Part shown: piece by piece, positions 44,296 through 55,841 of the stretch
Layout: every line of letters begins with the position of its first letter
How positions within the stretch are numbered: the stretch's first letter is position 1
DNA from: Megaustenia siamemsis
Taxonomy: Eukaryota > Mollusca > Gastropoda > Stylommatophora > Ariophantidae
Direction: 5' to 3'
Assembly: GCA_032433765.1 (NCBI GenBank)
Contig: JAVIAB010000101.1
Coordinates: 64,642,640 to 64,706,639 of the forward strand
DNA length: 64,000 nucleotides
Notes under the pieces: generated by a model
The model's input: only the letters and a program-made list of their open reading frames with translations
Told to the model about the DNA's origin: nothing
The model's database searches: none
Translations under genes and position numbers: made by a program

Positions 44296-44540
44296 GCTCA
44301 GTGGTTAGAGAACTGGACTACCACGGACAAGGGTAGTGTTCGATCCCAACCGACGGCTTCCGGGTTCACCCAGCCTTAAATGGGTACCGGATTTGTTTCT
44401 GGGAAAGTAAAGCTGCATGGGCGTAATACTGACCACATTGCCTCAAAAAGCATGTGCTCAAGGTCTGTAAAATATTGGGTCACTAACACCATATTTCCCT
44501 ATACGCCACTTGGCGTGACGGGGGTACGTTACTTTTACTT
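44296..44540 (+). repeat. tRNA-derived SINE, full length, with 12-bp duplications
   Basis: GCTCAGTGGTTAGAGAACTG (A box) and GTTCGATCCCAACC (B box) form the tRNA head. The body includes GGGTTCACCCAGCCTTAAA and CGTAATACTGACCAC, the 3' end CCACTTGGCGTGACG and a T-rich tail. ACAATGACACAA at 44284-44295 recurs at 44541-44552. Relatives are at 48545 and 59080. The internal promoter serves RNA polymerase III. Confidence 0.88.
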
Positions 44541-44796
44541 ACAATGACACAAAAGTGGTAAAGAAGAAATTCAAATTTAAAAAAAAAGAACAAATGAACA
44601 GAGTGAAGAGAAAAGAAGGAAGAATAATTATCAAATGCAAAGAAGAGCATTGGGACTAGAGAATGGATATTGAGAAGAATGAAACAGAAAGATCAGGTCA
44701 TAAACAAAGGAGGAAAAGATAGAGATAAATCATAATTTAAAGTTGTGGAAATGTATGTTCCTGTATGTACTGAAATGTATGTACTGTATAAATATA

Positions 44797-46087
44797 CAGT
44801 AAAGTCTCGATTATGCGGTACTCAATAATCCGGAATTCTCAATTTAACGGACTTTTTTTTTTTTTTTTATTATTATAGGGAGAAAGCTTGAATCATGTTT
44901 TGTTCAGTTAAATTAAATGCCTTTATCCGGAAATCGAAAACGCTACAACACGGTTTGTGCGCTGCGCTTACTTCTACAGGCTCTATCATTACACAATATT
45001 GCGTTTACAATAGTGTATTTACAGTAATATACTTCAAATAGGAGCGAACATATTTTATTCAATCCAGACATTGTGTCTCCAAATATTCCAAGTAAAAGCG
45101 ACAGACAGTCTATATCTTCACTTTTTCCCCCGACTAAATGTTTTTGTCGGGAAATCTTAGTCGTGCCAAAAACACTTATCTACATGATTTTACAAATTTG
45201 CTTAATTTTCTCATAGCCTGCTTTAGATCTAAAGTTGGTCATGAATTTGTCAAAAATATGGCGTTTGACAGTCTGACCGAACATTAGAAGCAGACGTATT
45301 GTTTGTGAAAATTGAAGAACCCATAACTTTGATGATTATAAATCAAAGGTTGAGCAGCCGGCGTGCAGTGACATAGAGATGGTGAGAAGAAAGGGGGAGG
45401 GGTTCAAAAATTACCGACTGGAAATTCAAAAAGAGTAAGATACAGAGTTTGACGTTAGTTTGTCTCAGACATTTGTGCAAGCTGAAATTCGTTCCATCAG
45501 TATAAATTATACATGATATGCTATAAACGCATGTGTGCATACTTTTTAACGGAATACATTTTTGTGTTAAATAATGGCCTCTGCGAGTGCAAACCACACC
45601 TCAATTTCCCGCAAAGGTAAACGCAAGCGAACTGTATTTACACTGAACCAGAAGATTGAAATCGCTAGTAGACTTGAAAAAGGCGTTAATCGCAACGTTT
45701 TGATGACTGAATTTGGCATAGCCTCTTCAACATTATATGACATACGAAATCAAAAAGATGAGTTGTTTAAGTTTGCGTCGGAGTCTGAAAGCAGCAACAA
45801 TATACACCAGAGACGAAGTATGAAACGGCCAAAATTTGAAAAACTCGACGACGTCCTTTATGTGTGGTTTTTAGAAAGAAGAAGAAAAGGAATGCCAATA
45901 TCAGGACCCATGTTGATAGAGAAAGCTAGTGAATGTCACACGAATTTAAATATTTCTGAGCATTGCAATTTTTCAATCATGTTTTTTCATAAATTTTGAG
46001 TTTGGTTTTCTTACTCTCGATTATCCAGAAAAATTCAATTATCCAGAATGGGTTCTTCACCGAGCATTCCGGATAATCGAGACTTTA

Positions 46088-46090
<3 letters not shown>
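44797..46090 (+). mobile_element. Tigger/pogo-type DNA transposon, internally deleted
   Basis: Terminal inverted repeats CAGTAAAGTCTCGATTATGC (44797) and its complement (ending 46090) differ at about one of 22 positions. Both are flanked by TA, the target of Tc1/mariner-pogo elements. A second, subterminal motif (AATAATCCGGAATTC near 44825, ATTATCCAGAA near 46020) repeats inside. At 1.29 kb it is about half the usual length; it carries only the N-terminal part of the transposase, and the DDE catalytic domain is missing. Confidence 0.9.
45574..45999 (+). CDS. N-terminal DNA-binding part of a Tigger-type transposase (141 codons, truncated)
   Basis: MASASANHTSISRKGKRKR leads into a Pipsqueak/CENP-B-type helix-turn-helix: LNQKIEIASRLEKGVNRNVL and FGIASSTLYDIRNQKDEL (about residues 24-64). 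The beginning of the second, CENP-B-type DNA-binding motif follows (LDDVLYVWFLERRRKGMPIS, about residues 92-115), then GPMLIEKASE. After NLNIS the sequence turns into the 3' end of the element and stops, so the catalytic region was removed by an internal deletion. The frame itself is open. Such a fragment could still bind the inverted repeats, but this is only a possibility. Confidence 0.82.
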   Translation: MASASANHTSISRKGKRKRTVFTLNQKIEIASRLEKGVNRNVLMTEFGIASSTLYDIRNQKDELFKFASESESSNNIHQRRSMKRPKFEKLDDVLYVWFLERRRKGMPISGPMLIEKASECHTNLNISEHCNFSIMFFHKF

Positions 46091-46183
<93 letters not shown>

Positions 46184-46204
46184 ATGCGTGCGTGTGTGTG
46201 TGTG
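46091..46204. repeat. (TA)n then (GT)n microsatellite
   Basis: Starts at the TA duplication of the Tigger element: about 27 TA then about 22 GT units. Probably arose in or beside the target TA. Confidence 0.95.
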
Positions 46205-46389
46205 TAAACATAACAACATGATTTACAAAAATATGGAGAGCAGAGGAAGTAGATAAGTAGATACCACAGAAAAAGACAGAAGAATTGGATAATTCGAAGA
46301 AAATAGTAGGCAAAATATGAGAAATAAAATTGCCCAAGGATGAAGACAAATACTGAAGAAAATGGAAGAAGAAGCAAGAATCACAAGTA

Positions 46390-46850
46390 TAATTAATAAC
46401 GTATACGCAAATAGAACTAACAGAAATTAGGTTAAATACAAAAGTACACATTTTCAACGCCAATGTTAAGTCAATCTTAATATATGACCGTGAAAAATGG
46501 AGAACAACAAAAATGACAACCATGAAGATACAGACCTTCATTGATGGATGTTTGAGCCGAATAAAATGATGGAGATAGCAGGAAGGAATCACTAATGACG
46601 AATTATGGGAAAGTACCAGTGACATAAAAGTGGACAGAGAGATATAACGAAGACGATGATGATGGATAGGACACACACTGGGGTAGACAATAAGAGTATT
46701 ATACGGCATGCCCTTTTTTGGAATCATCAACGAAATGGAATGATCTTAAAAGTATTGCAATAAATATAATTGTTTGGAAAGTGTTTGTTGAAGACCTATG
46801 CTGCACACAGATTTAAAGGAGGAAAAGAAGAAGTAGATATAGGAAAAAAA
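46390..46850 (+). mobile_element. LINE relic, family C, plus strand
   Basis: The plus strand matches the complement of 40640-41110 and 38950-39230: GACCGTGAAAAATGGAGAAC, a DDGWDTHWG-type counterpart of RRRWRWIGH, and GCATGCCCTTTTTTGGAATC. Many stops. Confidence 0.7.
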
Positions 46851-46865
46851 AAACAAGATGATTTT

Positions 46866-47180
46866 ACATCATCATCCTCATCATTAGTGAGTACTGTCTC
46901 CGCATCAAAGTTTGGCTACCATGAAGTGCTTTATCACTCAGGCTTTGATAGAGCAGGTTGTTGTCATTGGTTGACTTGACCAGATTTTAATGTACTCGTC
47001 CGTGTTAGTCTTGGTATGCCACTGCCTCTTTTACCTTGCATTTAGTTATTCCAAGAGTACTTTTAGAAGGCTGATGTGACTTTTAACATGCCCAGAAAAG
47101 ACTTATTTATCTTGGTTGGATTGTATTTAATAGTTCTCTTTTAATATGTATTTGTTTTAAAACTACATCATATGTTTTGC
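46866..47180 (-). mobile_element. RTE-like LINE 3' end, family A
   Basis: GGAGACAGTACTCACTAATG and a GATGAGGATGATGATG tail on the minus strand, with the PRLTRTSTLKSG-like region upstream. Diverged. Confidence 0.7.
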
Positions 47181-47477
47181 ATTTTAAATAAATTTAATTA
47201 AAAGTACAGCTATTTATTGAAAGTATTAATAACTTAATAACTCAATTTAAAAGCACATGTGACCATCAATGAATCAGCTATAATGTTATCGTTATTATCA
47301 GGGACAGTGAAAACGTCAGGATTGTTGGTATCCATCGTTTCTTTAATTATAAAGCTGTGTGCTTCCTAGTTGTGTTCAGTAAAGTTCAATTAATTTCTGA
47401 GGGAAACAAATCATATTAATTTAAAAAAGAAAGGTTTCTTATCAGTGACCCATTTTAAGAATGATTCGATCGTTTAA

Positions 47478-47516
47478 TATAAAAAATATCACAGAGTAAA
47501 CAATGTTTCCTCAGAG
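47478..47516 (+). promoter_or_regulatory. TATA box and initiator of the candidate micro-exon gene
   Basis: TATAAAAAA at 47478-47486 and TCAGAGC at 47511-47517, about 35 bases apart, which suits an animal core promoter. The ATG of exon 1 lies about 60 bases further on. Confidence 0.5.
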
Positions 47517-47574
47517 CTTCACGTAGTACCAAATTCAAGGGTTCTCATATCTGTGTGTGTAGTAAACCTTTGAA

Positions 47575-47734
47575 ATGGCAAGATCAACTCTCCTGATATC
47601 ATGTATCATTGCGTGTTGTGCCTTCGCTTTGGCTTTAACCAACCCTATGCCTGATTCAAGTAAATCTGACGCAATCCTTGTTGATGAAATACCTGCTATT
47701 AAGGAAGCTAGGCGAGCTATAGGCTTACATCAAC
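47575..47734 (+). CDS. Exon 1 of a candidate secreted-peptide micro-exon gene
   Basis: ATG at 47575 has a good context (G at -3, G at +4) and an in-frame TAA 12 bases upstream, which fixes the start. The first 21 residues are a classical signal peptide: MARS, then a hydrophobic core LLISCIIACCAFALAL, with likely cleavage after ALA or ALT. A propeptide-like part (SSKSDAILVDEIPAIKE) and a dibasic ARR follow, a possible processing site. The exon ends CATCAAC with the strong donor GTGAGT (47735), in phase 1. Without splicing the frame would stop at 47740. Sixty bases upstream stand a TATA box and initiator. I do not recognise the peptide. No LINE or SINE covers this region, so it looks like host sequence. 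See the microexons at 50288, 52543, 61107 and 63461. Confidence 0.6.
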
Positions 47735-47742
47735 GTGAGTAA

Positions 47743-48544
47743 TCGTAAATGTATGCTTACTCTTTTAGTTGCAAGTGATACACGAATCGGTTAGTCTTAG
47801 TTTAGCTACTTAATTAAAGTGATCCCCCCTTAGTTGACGTCAAAAGATAGCTGTAGTATATTTCAAATATGAAATATTATCTCTATGTTCATAAATGTTC
47901 ATCACTATCAGAATGTTTATTTTTTTTTTTTTGTTTGTTCGGGGTTAGGGTCTGGGTTATTTACTTTAACAACTTCGAACAACCGAATAAGGTGCAAAGT
48001 TACTCTCCGTGACGTTACTCTTGTGAAACTGAAATAATATATGTCCCTAAACTAGGACTTTACTTGCATTCAATAAACAAATGATGTATATTTACCAACG
48101 TGTTTTTTTTCAAAATGTGTATTAGCATCGAATATTAATATAACTAAACTACACTGTATTGTTTTATATAGTGATTTATGTTTTCCAGTTATACTTTGGT
48201 TCTATGCCACACATTAATCTTTGATATTCTAATATATCAACGGTAAACTGTTTAGCATGTTATTAGATCACCTTCTTATTGATATTGTACAATACCATCG
48301 ACTCTTGAAAATGCTGCTCTATCAACAACTGCCTATTTCTCGTTAGTTTCTTCAACATGGAACCATATAACCGTATATATATATATCCCTATGTTCGATG
48401 TTCGAGTGCAATCTCATGAAACATTAACATTTTGATGTTAACAATATATATATATACTCGTATATATATATATATATCATAATACATTTTACTTATTATA
48501 TATTACATAATATGTGGCTAGCTACCTACTAGTGTAGCTAGTAC
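47743..48544 (+). other. Intron 1, first part
   Basis: AT-rich with short TA runs near 48380 and 48445. A 43-nt stretch after the strong acceptor at about 47947 is open in phase 1, but it would break the frame with the next microexon. Confidence 0.4.
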
Positions 48545-48745
48545 AATCGCCAAGTGGCGTATAGGGAATATGGTGTTAGTGATCATACATTTTACAGACC
48601 TTAGCCTTAGGCACATGATTTTTTGGGTAATCAATGTGATCGGTATTACGCCTGTGCCACTTTACTTTCCCAGAAAAAAAAATCAGGTACCCATTAAAGG
48701 CTGGGTGAACCGTCCAGTTTACTAACCACCGAGCTATTGCGACTC
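48545..48745 (-). repeat. tRNA-derived SINE, partly deleted, minus strand
   Basis: Same family as 44296: GCGCAATAGCTCGGTGGTTAG-type head (minus strand, near 48740), GGTTCACCCAGCCTTTAAT, CGTAATACCGATCAC and CCACTTGGCG at the 3' end (48551). The B-box part of the head is deleted. Confidence 0.8.
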
Positions 48746-48819
48746 CTTATAATAACATATATTTATGGTATACTCTTTAGTTATGTGAAAACAACTCAGC
48801 ATTTTAAAATTCTCCAATT

Positions 48820-49215
48820 CAAAATATATTTGTCCCGTTCATTGTATGTTGATTTTAGCAGGTCTTTCCCAAGATCTGTCTTTACAGTTATTATAACTGT
48901 TTCCATCATTCCTTTCCTGTATGTGTTTTTATATAATATCAGAAAACCCATGCCGTTCTTTATATTTTCTTAAATCCAGCACTTGCTGCTGTCGATGACG
49001 TTAGAGCTGTACTGTGGAATTATTGCATCTCATCTACGGTCATCTGGTCTTCTCGTCTAGTTCATCAAGCAATGCAAAGTGGTTATTGAGCTGTAGGAAA
49101 AGGTTGCCATTAATATCCGCGTCATTCAGTTGGTGGCTATTTATCTTCTGAGAACTCAATTTTTCTGTGTTGGATTTTCTATTTTAATTTTATCTTTCCA
49201 ATGCATGAATTTCGA
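48820..49215 (-). mobile_element. RTE-like LINE, family B, linker segment
   Basis: Complement aligns with 22610-22980: CAGGTCTTTCCCAAGATCTG, ATCCAGCACTTGCTGC and the CAATGCATGAATTTCGATCA end. Degenerate and intronic if the gene model is right. Confidence 0.65.
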
Positions 49216-49309
49216 TCATTGTAATTTACTATGTAATTTGGAATTGCCATCAACTTTATTATTCTGAAGTGCGGTGCATGTGACAAATGCATATCATTGA
49301 CGTATATAG

Positions 49310-49920
49310 TGTAAGAGATCAAATAAAGAAATTGTAATAAAATGCAATGAAGCATGGCTACAAGAGAGATGCAATGAGATTGAAATGCAACAAACAAGAG
49401 ATGATAAAGCTATACACAAGCAAATTGAAGAATTAAAAGGAAGAAAAACGCAATCAAAAACTGGATGTTTGAGATCAAGGGACGGAGAACTGTTGATTGA
49501 ACAAGAAAGCATAAGCGAACGATGCACATAGTACATTAAAGATCTTTATAATGACGAACAACCACTGGAGTCTGTAGAAATGTGATTTTACAGAAGAATG
49601 TTGAGGATACCATGGACAGCTAAGAAGAGTAATGAACATTTTCTGAAAGAGGTCAAAGCAAAAAGAGAGTTAATATCCAATATTTGGAAGAAATACTCGT
49701 CATTTTGAGAACAACTGGAATATTTTGTAACAACTGGACAAATTGAGGGACGGAGAGATAGAGGGAAGCAAAGAGAAAAAAATACCAGACAGCTTAAGAG
49801 AATCTCTTGGCAGAAGGTCAACAACAGAAATGATAAATACTGTGGAGATCGAAAGTTGTGGAGAGACATTACCACCTACACCAGCAGGCCCGGTACTTGA
49901 TGATGATGATGATGAAAACA
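49310..49920 (+). mobile_element. RTE-like LINE, family A2, internally deleted
   Basis: 49310-49560 is the linker (CNKQEMIKLYTSKL, then LLIEQESISERC as at 170). At about 49562 it jumps to the RT C-terminus (FYRRMLRIPWTAKKSNEHFL) and the end GGCCCGGTACTTGATGATGA at 49889. The whole RT core is deleted. Confidence 0.75.
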
Positions 49921-49924
49921 GCTC

Positions 49925-50287
49925 AGATAAATAAAAAAAATAAAAGAAACGTTCACGCAATTACGTATATACAACTTTATTAACAAAGAGAAAAACCAGA
50001 TATGCCAAACGTTTTACAAGTGTTAACATGATAAAACGGGAATTATTTTCATGCCGTAGGGAAATAATATAATTTCGCAGTACACGATAACATCATTTAG
50101 AAGAGAAATAGCCAGTGCTCTTTCTCGCTAGTCAGCTTTATTTTATCTAAATATGTGCATTTAATAGGGAGTTATTTGTATATTTTGCCTTTGATTAAAT
50201 AACTATTAATTTATTTCGTACATTAACTCAAATATGTGTATATAAGGTAATTAATCCTCAAAATTAATCCTCTACTTGTATTCTCAG
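49925..50287 (+). other. Intron sequence up to acceptor of microexon 2
   Basis: AT-rich; ends in a pyrimidine-rich acceptor CCTCTACTTGTATTCTCAG at 50287. Confidence 0.35.
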
Positions 50288-50303
50288 GCGAATATAACAA
50301 ATT
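50288..50303 (+). CDS. Microexon 2 (16 nt) of the candidate secreted-peptide gene
   Basis: GCGAATATAACAAATT lies between a strong acceptor (CTACTTGTATTCTCAG) and an exact GTAAGT donor (50304-50309). Entered in phase 1 it adds Arg (with C from exon 1), then EYNK and the first two bases of Phe, leaving in phase 2. Confidence 0.45.
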
Positions 50304-50514
50304 GTAAGTTACAATAGTTTGAGTTGATATTTGTTTTAAAATGATACCTATTTCAAGATAATATATGGCTCTATATAAGTATCATTGTTTAGAAAATAGA
50401 AACAATAAAAGTGCTCTATTCTCACAACCATCCCGCATCTGCTCAAAATGTATCTACGTCATACGTTTAAAAATATGAATGCACATAATAATGAATGAAT
50501 ATTATTATAGAGGG

Positions 50515-50730
50515 AAACTTCCGAGGCGATAATTCAGCGAATCATAGGAGGAAGTGGTTTGTATTACAGCACTCCGAAAAAAAAATGATAAACAACAATA
50601 ACAGAAAGAAAAAAAAACTATGAAAAATATATGGTCCGAAGTAGGATCGAATCCGTATTCCTTGGCACTGCGCCTTGCCACAGGAAGCCGAACGCTAGGG
50701 AACACTGCCACTCAAATCTTCAATCTGGCT
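50515..50730 (-). repeat. Probable tRNA-derived SINE of another family, minus strand
   Basis: GGATTCGATCCTACTTC (B box) and a GTGGCAGTGTTCCCTAGCG head on the minus strand (50640-50720); the body reaches A-rich and T-rich tracts near 50575. No duplication found. Confidence 0.5.
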
Positions 50731-51203
50731 TTCTCATCCATTCTTCAAGATATCAATAAATTGATATCACAACTTGTCCAGTGAGCGATTTATCAATCTG
50801 GATCTCTGTTTTACAAATTATTACACAGTTACACAATTATTCAAAGAAAGATCATTAGTCTTTGTGTCGATTTAGGAAAGTATTGGCCTATTAACGACAC
50901 CAGCAGCAGGGTGGTGAATTCTCACAAATCTACTTTGTATTCCGCCTAAATTCAAGCGTAATGTATTTAGATTTTTGTTTAACTTTAAACACTACATTAT
51001 TTTATGAAACAAAATAGATACTAGATTGTCGTAAATAATGGGACATTGATACCTCTACAGTTTGCTAACTTGTCATTGATATGCCAATTATTTCGTTAAA
51101 AATACATTTTTATTGCAACCATTGAATTTTACCACTCCGAAATGTCTTTATTTCAGTATTTTGACATCGTTGTTTGTTCCTCTATGAGGTCGTTCTCATT
51201 TCT
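50731..51203. other. No recognised feature (intronic in the gene model)
   Basis: AT-rich. A good acceptor-like CTTTATTTCAG ends at 51155 but has no donor within a microexon distance. Confidence 0.35.
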
Positions 51204-51302
<99 letters not shown>

Positions 51303-51304
51303 TA
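51204..51304. repeat. (TA)n microsatellite 5' of a LINE
   Basis: About 45 TA units running directly into the truncated LINE. Confidence 0.95.
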
Positions 51305-51890
51305 AGCAATGTCTTTCAGAAGCCTTGAAAAGTTGTGGAAATCAAAACTCATCAGCACAAACACAAAAATTAGACTATTCAAATCAAATGTACTATCAAC
51401 CCTTACATATGCGTGTGAACGCTGGAAAACAAGAGAGACATAGAAACGAAGTTGAACGCATTCGAAAATAAATGTCAAATGAAAATACTTGGTATAGCGT
51501 GGAACGAATTCAAAACAAACGAGGAAATTAGAGAAATCGCCAATCAACCACTAATATCTTCAGTAATAAAGAAAAGACGATGGTCATATGTAGGACATGT
51601 GATGAGAAGAGATAATAACCGAATAGCAAAGCAAGCCCTCATGTGGGAAACAACATGTAAGATGAAAAGAAGAAGACCCAGAGAGACACTGAGAAGAACA
51701 TTGATTAGAGAGGCAAGAGCAGCAGGAGTCGGCTCCCTCAAGGAGATAGAGCTGCTTGCACAGAACAGAGTCAAATGGCGACATTTGATAAGATATCTTT
51801 ATAAGAATTGAAAACTGCTAGAACAAAAATTCAAATAAGTGAAGGAGTATCTTGGTCTACGCCCTATGGGCCAGCTGCGGCTCGAAAGGT

Positions 51891-51892
<2 letters not shown>
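51305..51892 (+). mobile_element. 5'-truncated RTE-like LINE, family B
   Basis: [56 protein letters not shown] and MKRRRPRETLRRTLI follow the copy at 20902 closely. One frameshift near 51440 separates the first block from the open frame 51452-51811. The 3' end is GGCTCGAAAGGTCAATA, which runs into TA repeats instead of the ATAGATAG tail. Confidence 0.82.
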
Positions 51893-51948
<56 letters not shown>

Positions 51949-52000
51949 GTATATATATGTATATATATATATATATATAACTATATATATATGTGTGTGT
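51893..52000. repeat. (TA)n microsatellite at the LINE 3' tail
   Basis: Starts within the tail GGTCAATATAT of the family B LINE. Confidence 0.95.
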
Positions 52001-52542
52001 GTTTATATGCACACATTTTCTAACAGGAACCGCAACCAAAATGTTTAATTTTGCGACGTAGTGTCATCATCAGCCTGTTCGGACCTAATATAAAAGTTAA
52101 TGTAGCTGTTTATGTTTTACCTACATACTGGGTATCGGTCACACACTTTTGTTTGGGTGAAGTATTTTTATGTAAAGCAAATGTGCTTCTCTTTTGTTTC
52201 CATCGTTAGAATCCAGGTATACTCTCTCAGAACTTTCGAAGCTTTGACTACAAAACCGTTACAATAAATGGCACTACGTCAGGGTATCTGATGAAACTCA
52301 TATAAATGATTTAAATCTGAAGTACTTTCTCTTCCAATCGACCTGACATATCGGGCATACACTTATATCTTTCTGTGCATTACAATTCACTGATTAAACG
52401 TTTTGTTTTCTATTTTCATGCCTACATATAAGACTATATAAAATAATAACATATTGAAGCTGATGAAAGAAAGTGATGCCGTTCTATTTTATTTATTATT
52501 TTAACCGCATCGTTCTATAAATAAACTAACAATAACTTGCAG
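52001..52542 (+). other. Intron sequence up to acceptor of microexon 3
   Basis: No repeat or coding sequence recognised. Ends ACAATAACTTGCAG at 52542, an acceptable but not pyrimidine-rich acceptor. Confidence 0.35.
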
Positions 52543-52564
52543 TGTAAACGATGAGCCTCGTAAG
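52543..52564 (+). CDS. Microexon 3 (22 nt) of the candidate secreted-peptide gene
   Basis: TGTAAACGATGAGCCTCGTAAG (two more than the quoted limit when read in one piece: TGTAAACGATGAGCCTCGTA then AG) is followed by an exact GTAAGT (52565-52570). In phase 2 it completes Phe and adds VNDEPRK, leaving in phase 0. The other two phases meet a stop, so only the phase delivered by microexon 2 works. Confidence 0.42.
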
Positions 52565-52570
52565 GTAAGT

Positions 52571-53030
52571 AAATTTAATTCAGATAGCATTAGCTTCATA
52601 TGCCTAACACTTGACCATAAGGGACGGTGGATTGTATATGACGATGCGAAATAATTGTCCACGCAACACTGAATGCTGTCCCATATGAATAGCCACCGCT
52701 TTCTGTTCACATAGAAGGCTAAGTTAATAACTCTTTCTGTACAGAATATTTGCATCAATTTAGCGGTATAGATTTCAGAGACAACATGTTTCATGTTTAT
52801 TAATATTAATCTATATGTTCATTTTAAACTAAATCCTAACATATATAGTATTATTTATATAATTAAACACTTGTAAGTATATTTCACCAATACCATGATG
52901 ATACAAGACAAATAAAAAGAATATTGTTTGATGACAGTTTACACTAATCAAATTTAGAGTGACGCACTGTGCGGCTAAGCGTACATGACCAGAATCGGCA
53001 TGGTGCATGGTGTGTCTAAACGTACGGATA
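52571..53030. other. No recognised feature
   Basis: AT-rich, no repeat assigned. Confidence 0.35.
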
Positions 53031-53225
53031 GAGTTAACTATCGTTTTTGTATCCAACAAACCTGCTTTACAGCTTTTTCAAAAGAAACGCATACAGAATC
53101 TGAGGAGCTACCAAATAAATTCTATATTACAAATTAAGCCACAATTTAAAGATGGTCTTGAAGCTGTACAATCCGCTTTTATGCAAAATCTCACAGCATT
53201 GCAGGAGGACAATAGCGGAAAGTAG
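53031..53225 (+). other. Orphan open frame, possibly coding
   Basis: The frame reads QKKRIQNLRSYQINSILQI and FKDGLEAVQSAFMQNLTALQ to a TAG, with amphipathic helix character unlike the satellites and LINEs around it. A good acceptor CAACAAACCTGCTTTACAG ends at about 53069, so it could be a 3' exon of some gene. Its phase does not fit the micro-exon gene. Not recognised. Confidence 0.25.
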
Positions 53226-54092
53226 TGACAAATCTAGGTAGTGGTTATTCGAAGACCCTGATATCTCTACAAACGAATGGAGATCCATAATTGCTCAACA
53301 GCTCGTGCCAGTTAGATCACCCGTATTAACAACGAATTGAATACCTAGACAAAGAAAAGCAGTTACAGTCCACATCGTAGCAGATACAGCACACGTCAAA
53401 AGAAATAAGGAGCTTCCGCAGTGAACTGAACGCTTCTAAACTGTCTTTCGTCGTACTGTATCATCATTCATAGTAAGCAATCTGAACATAGAAACACCAT
53501 CTGGATGAAACACACAGTTCACGGTGTGCACGGGGCACGACTCAGTAGCTCCGGCATCAAGCCGGACTTGGAATATGAGGGAGCTACAACAAGGAACATT
53601 TTTCAGACATTGGCTCAACGGTTCCCTATCGCCTATACAACATACTAACCGGATGTCCAGTTGACAAGTTCAATCATGTAACCAGAACAAGTGTACATAT
53701 AAGTCATTATCGTAGAGCAGGAAAGGTCAAATGGCGTTCCGGCAGTCTGTTTGTCTTGGCGCTTGACAGCGTCAGATCATTACTACCCGTGTGGTGATGA
53801 CGTCAGATTATTTTTTCTCAGAGTGAGAGTCAGATCATTCCTAGCAGTGTGTGGCAAACGCGTCAGATCATGTATTTCCCTGTATGGTGAAAGCATCAGA
53901 TCCTTGGCTTGTAATTTACCCGCTTGACCTGGAGCACTGTCATTTCGTGGAAAAAGGTTCATGAGGTTGGAAGGAAAGAGGGTTAGGGGGAATTCGACCC
54001 AACATCTGGATTGAAAGTAAAGGTAAAAATACCTTTTACTGCTCGCCTTCATTCATTTTCATATACCCGAATACCGTCTTATTTATACTGTA
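53226..54092. other. Unassigned; short diverged repeats with GTCAGATCAT
   Basis: GCGTCAGATCATTACTACCC-type units recur four times at 53767, 53796, 53828 and 53862 and onwards with uneven spacing. TGACGTCA, a perfect CRE palindrome, is at about 53798. Confidence 0.4.
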
Positions 54093-54455
54093 TTTATAGA
54101 AGAATTCAGGAAGAATTGGATGGAAAGAAAAGAAAATAAACGATGACGTTTTTAAACAATTAAAAATGAAAAGATAACTATTAAACACAATTAGAACAAG
54201 ACAAATGACATTTTTGGGGCATGTTAAAAGACACAACAGCCTGCTAAAAGTAATATTGGAAGGGAAAATAAAGGTAAAAGAGACAGAGGCAGACCACGAC
54301 TAACATGGACGAATAGCATCAAAAGATGGACAGGTCAACCTATGGCAATCTGCACCAACAAAGCAAGAGGTAGAGTGAAATGGCGCTCCATGGTAGCCAA
54401 CCTTCGATAAGGAGACGGCACTCAATGAAGATGATAATGATGAATACTGCCTATA
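54093..54455 (+). mobile_element. RTE-like LINE 3' part, family A
   Basis: RIGWKEKK, MKR, MTFLGHVKRHNSLLKVIL and GRP blocks with stops, and the end GGAGACGGCACTCAATGAAG with a GATGATAATGATGA tail. Confidence 0.75.
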
Positions 54456-54879
54456 AGTTGACACCATAATTAGACCATAAACTGACTCCAACCTTGTTGT
54501 TTCCTACTGAATACAAAATAGAATCAACAAGAATGTAGATATACAACTGTTACCAAAACTGAAAAAAATCATCGCTCATTGTATCATAAGTGATTAGTTA
54601 TAAACTTGCAAAATCTAAACACCGGTTTGCTGATTTACGTTTTGAGAAAAATAAATGTGCAAATCAAATGGTAAAGCATTTTGCGAAAAAAAAATTGAAT
54701 CTGCACCACTATCGAAACTGTTGCCAGAAGAAAGTACGATATCAGATTGCATTTGTCTCAATGTTTATCATTTTAAATTGAAAACTCCTTCTATTTTTTT
54801 CGTTAGCGATTGATGAAAGTATTAACATCATTGGCACGAGCCAGCTTCTTATTTTTGTTAAAGCGATCTACGAGAGTTA
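54456..54879. other. No recognised feature (intronic in the gene model)
   Basis: AT-rich, nothing assigned. Confidence 0.35.
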
Positions 54880-55841
54880 AACAAGAATGTATTTTATCGC
54901 CCTTGTAATTTGGAGTAGCTATGGAAATCATAATAAAGAAATGCTGCACTGGTAACAAATACATCGAATGTATACATGGAGACTTATTGGAGGACCTCGA
55001 CTTTGTTGATGACATAAAACTCACAGGAGCCAGATAAAGACGGTGCAAGAATGCACAAATGAACTATCACCAATACTCGGCAAAATTGGGCTTGAGAACA
55101 ATTATGAAAAGCTTAAAATCATGAAGAGATTAATTCAAAAATATGAAAGGATATACATGGAAAACAAAAAGGTGGAAGATATTAATCAGTTTGTCTATCT
55201 TGGAAGCCACATTGATCGGGAAATGAATAAAAGTAAATAAATTAGAATCAGAATAGCTAAAGAAGCAATGTCTTTCAGTAGCTTTGAGTTGTGGAAATCG
55301 AAACCCATCAGTACAAAAACAAAACTTAAACTAATTAAATCAAACGTACTATTTACCCTTAAGCATGCATGAGAGAGCTGGAAAATAACAAGAGACATAG
55401 AAACATAGTGTGATGCATTTGAAAATAAATGTCTAAGGAAAATACTTGTTATAACATGGGGCGAATTCAAAACAAGGTCTGAAATGATTGAAATCGCCAA
55501 TCAAACACTAGTATCATCAGTAATCAAAACAAGACGAGGGATATACGTTAAACATGTGATGCGAAAATATATTGGCCAAATAACAAAACAAGCCCGCCTT
55601 CATGTGGGAAACAACATGTAGGACGAAAAGAGGCAAGAGAAATACGGAAAACATTGAACATTGATCATAGAGGCAAAGGCATCAGGAATCGGCTCCCTCA
55701 ATCAGATTGAGATGTTTGCACATGCAATAGATACATGGGGGAGATTTGATAACAGTTTTTTGCAAGTATTGAAACTGTTAGGAAGAAAATTTAGGGAAAG
55801 ATGATATGAATTCATGCCTATGGGTCGGCTATGGCTAGAAA

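Noticed and set aside
47948..47990. 43-nt candidate exon after a strong acceptor, open in phase 1
   Set aside because: Donor GTGCAA is poor, and its use would put microexon 2 in a phase with a stop.
53069..53225. Ordinary 3' exon for the secreted-peptide gene
   Set aside because: The long frame has the wrong phase for exon 1; in phase 1 it stops after about 20 residues. Kept only as an orphan frame.
53796..53805. CRE element TGACGTCA as promoter site
   Set aside because: It lies within a short diverged repeat with no TATA or exon nearby.
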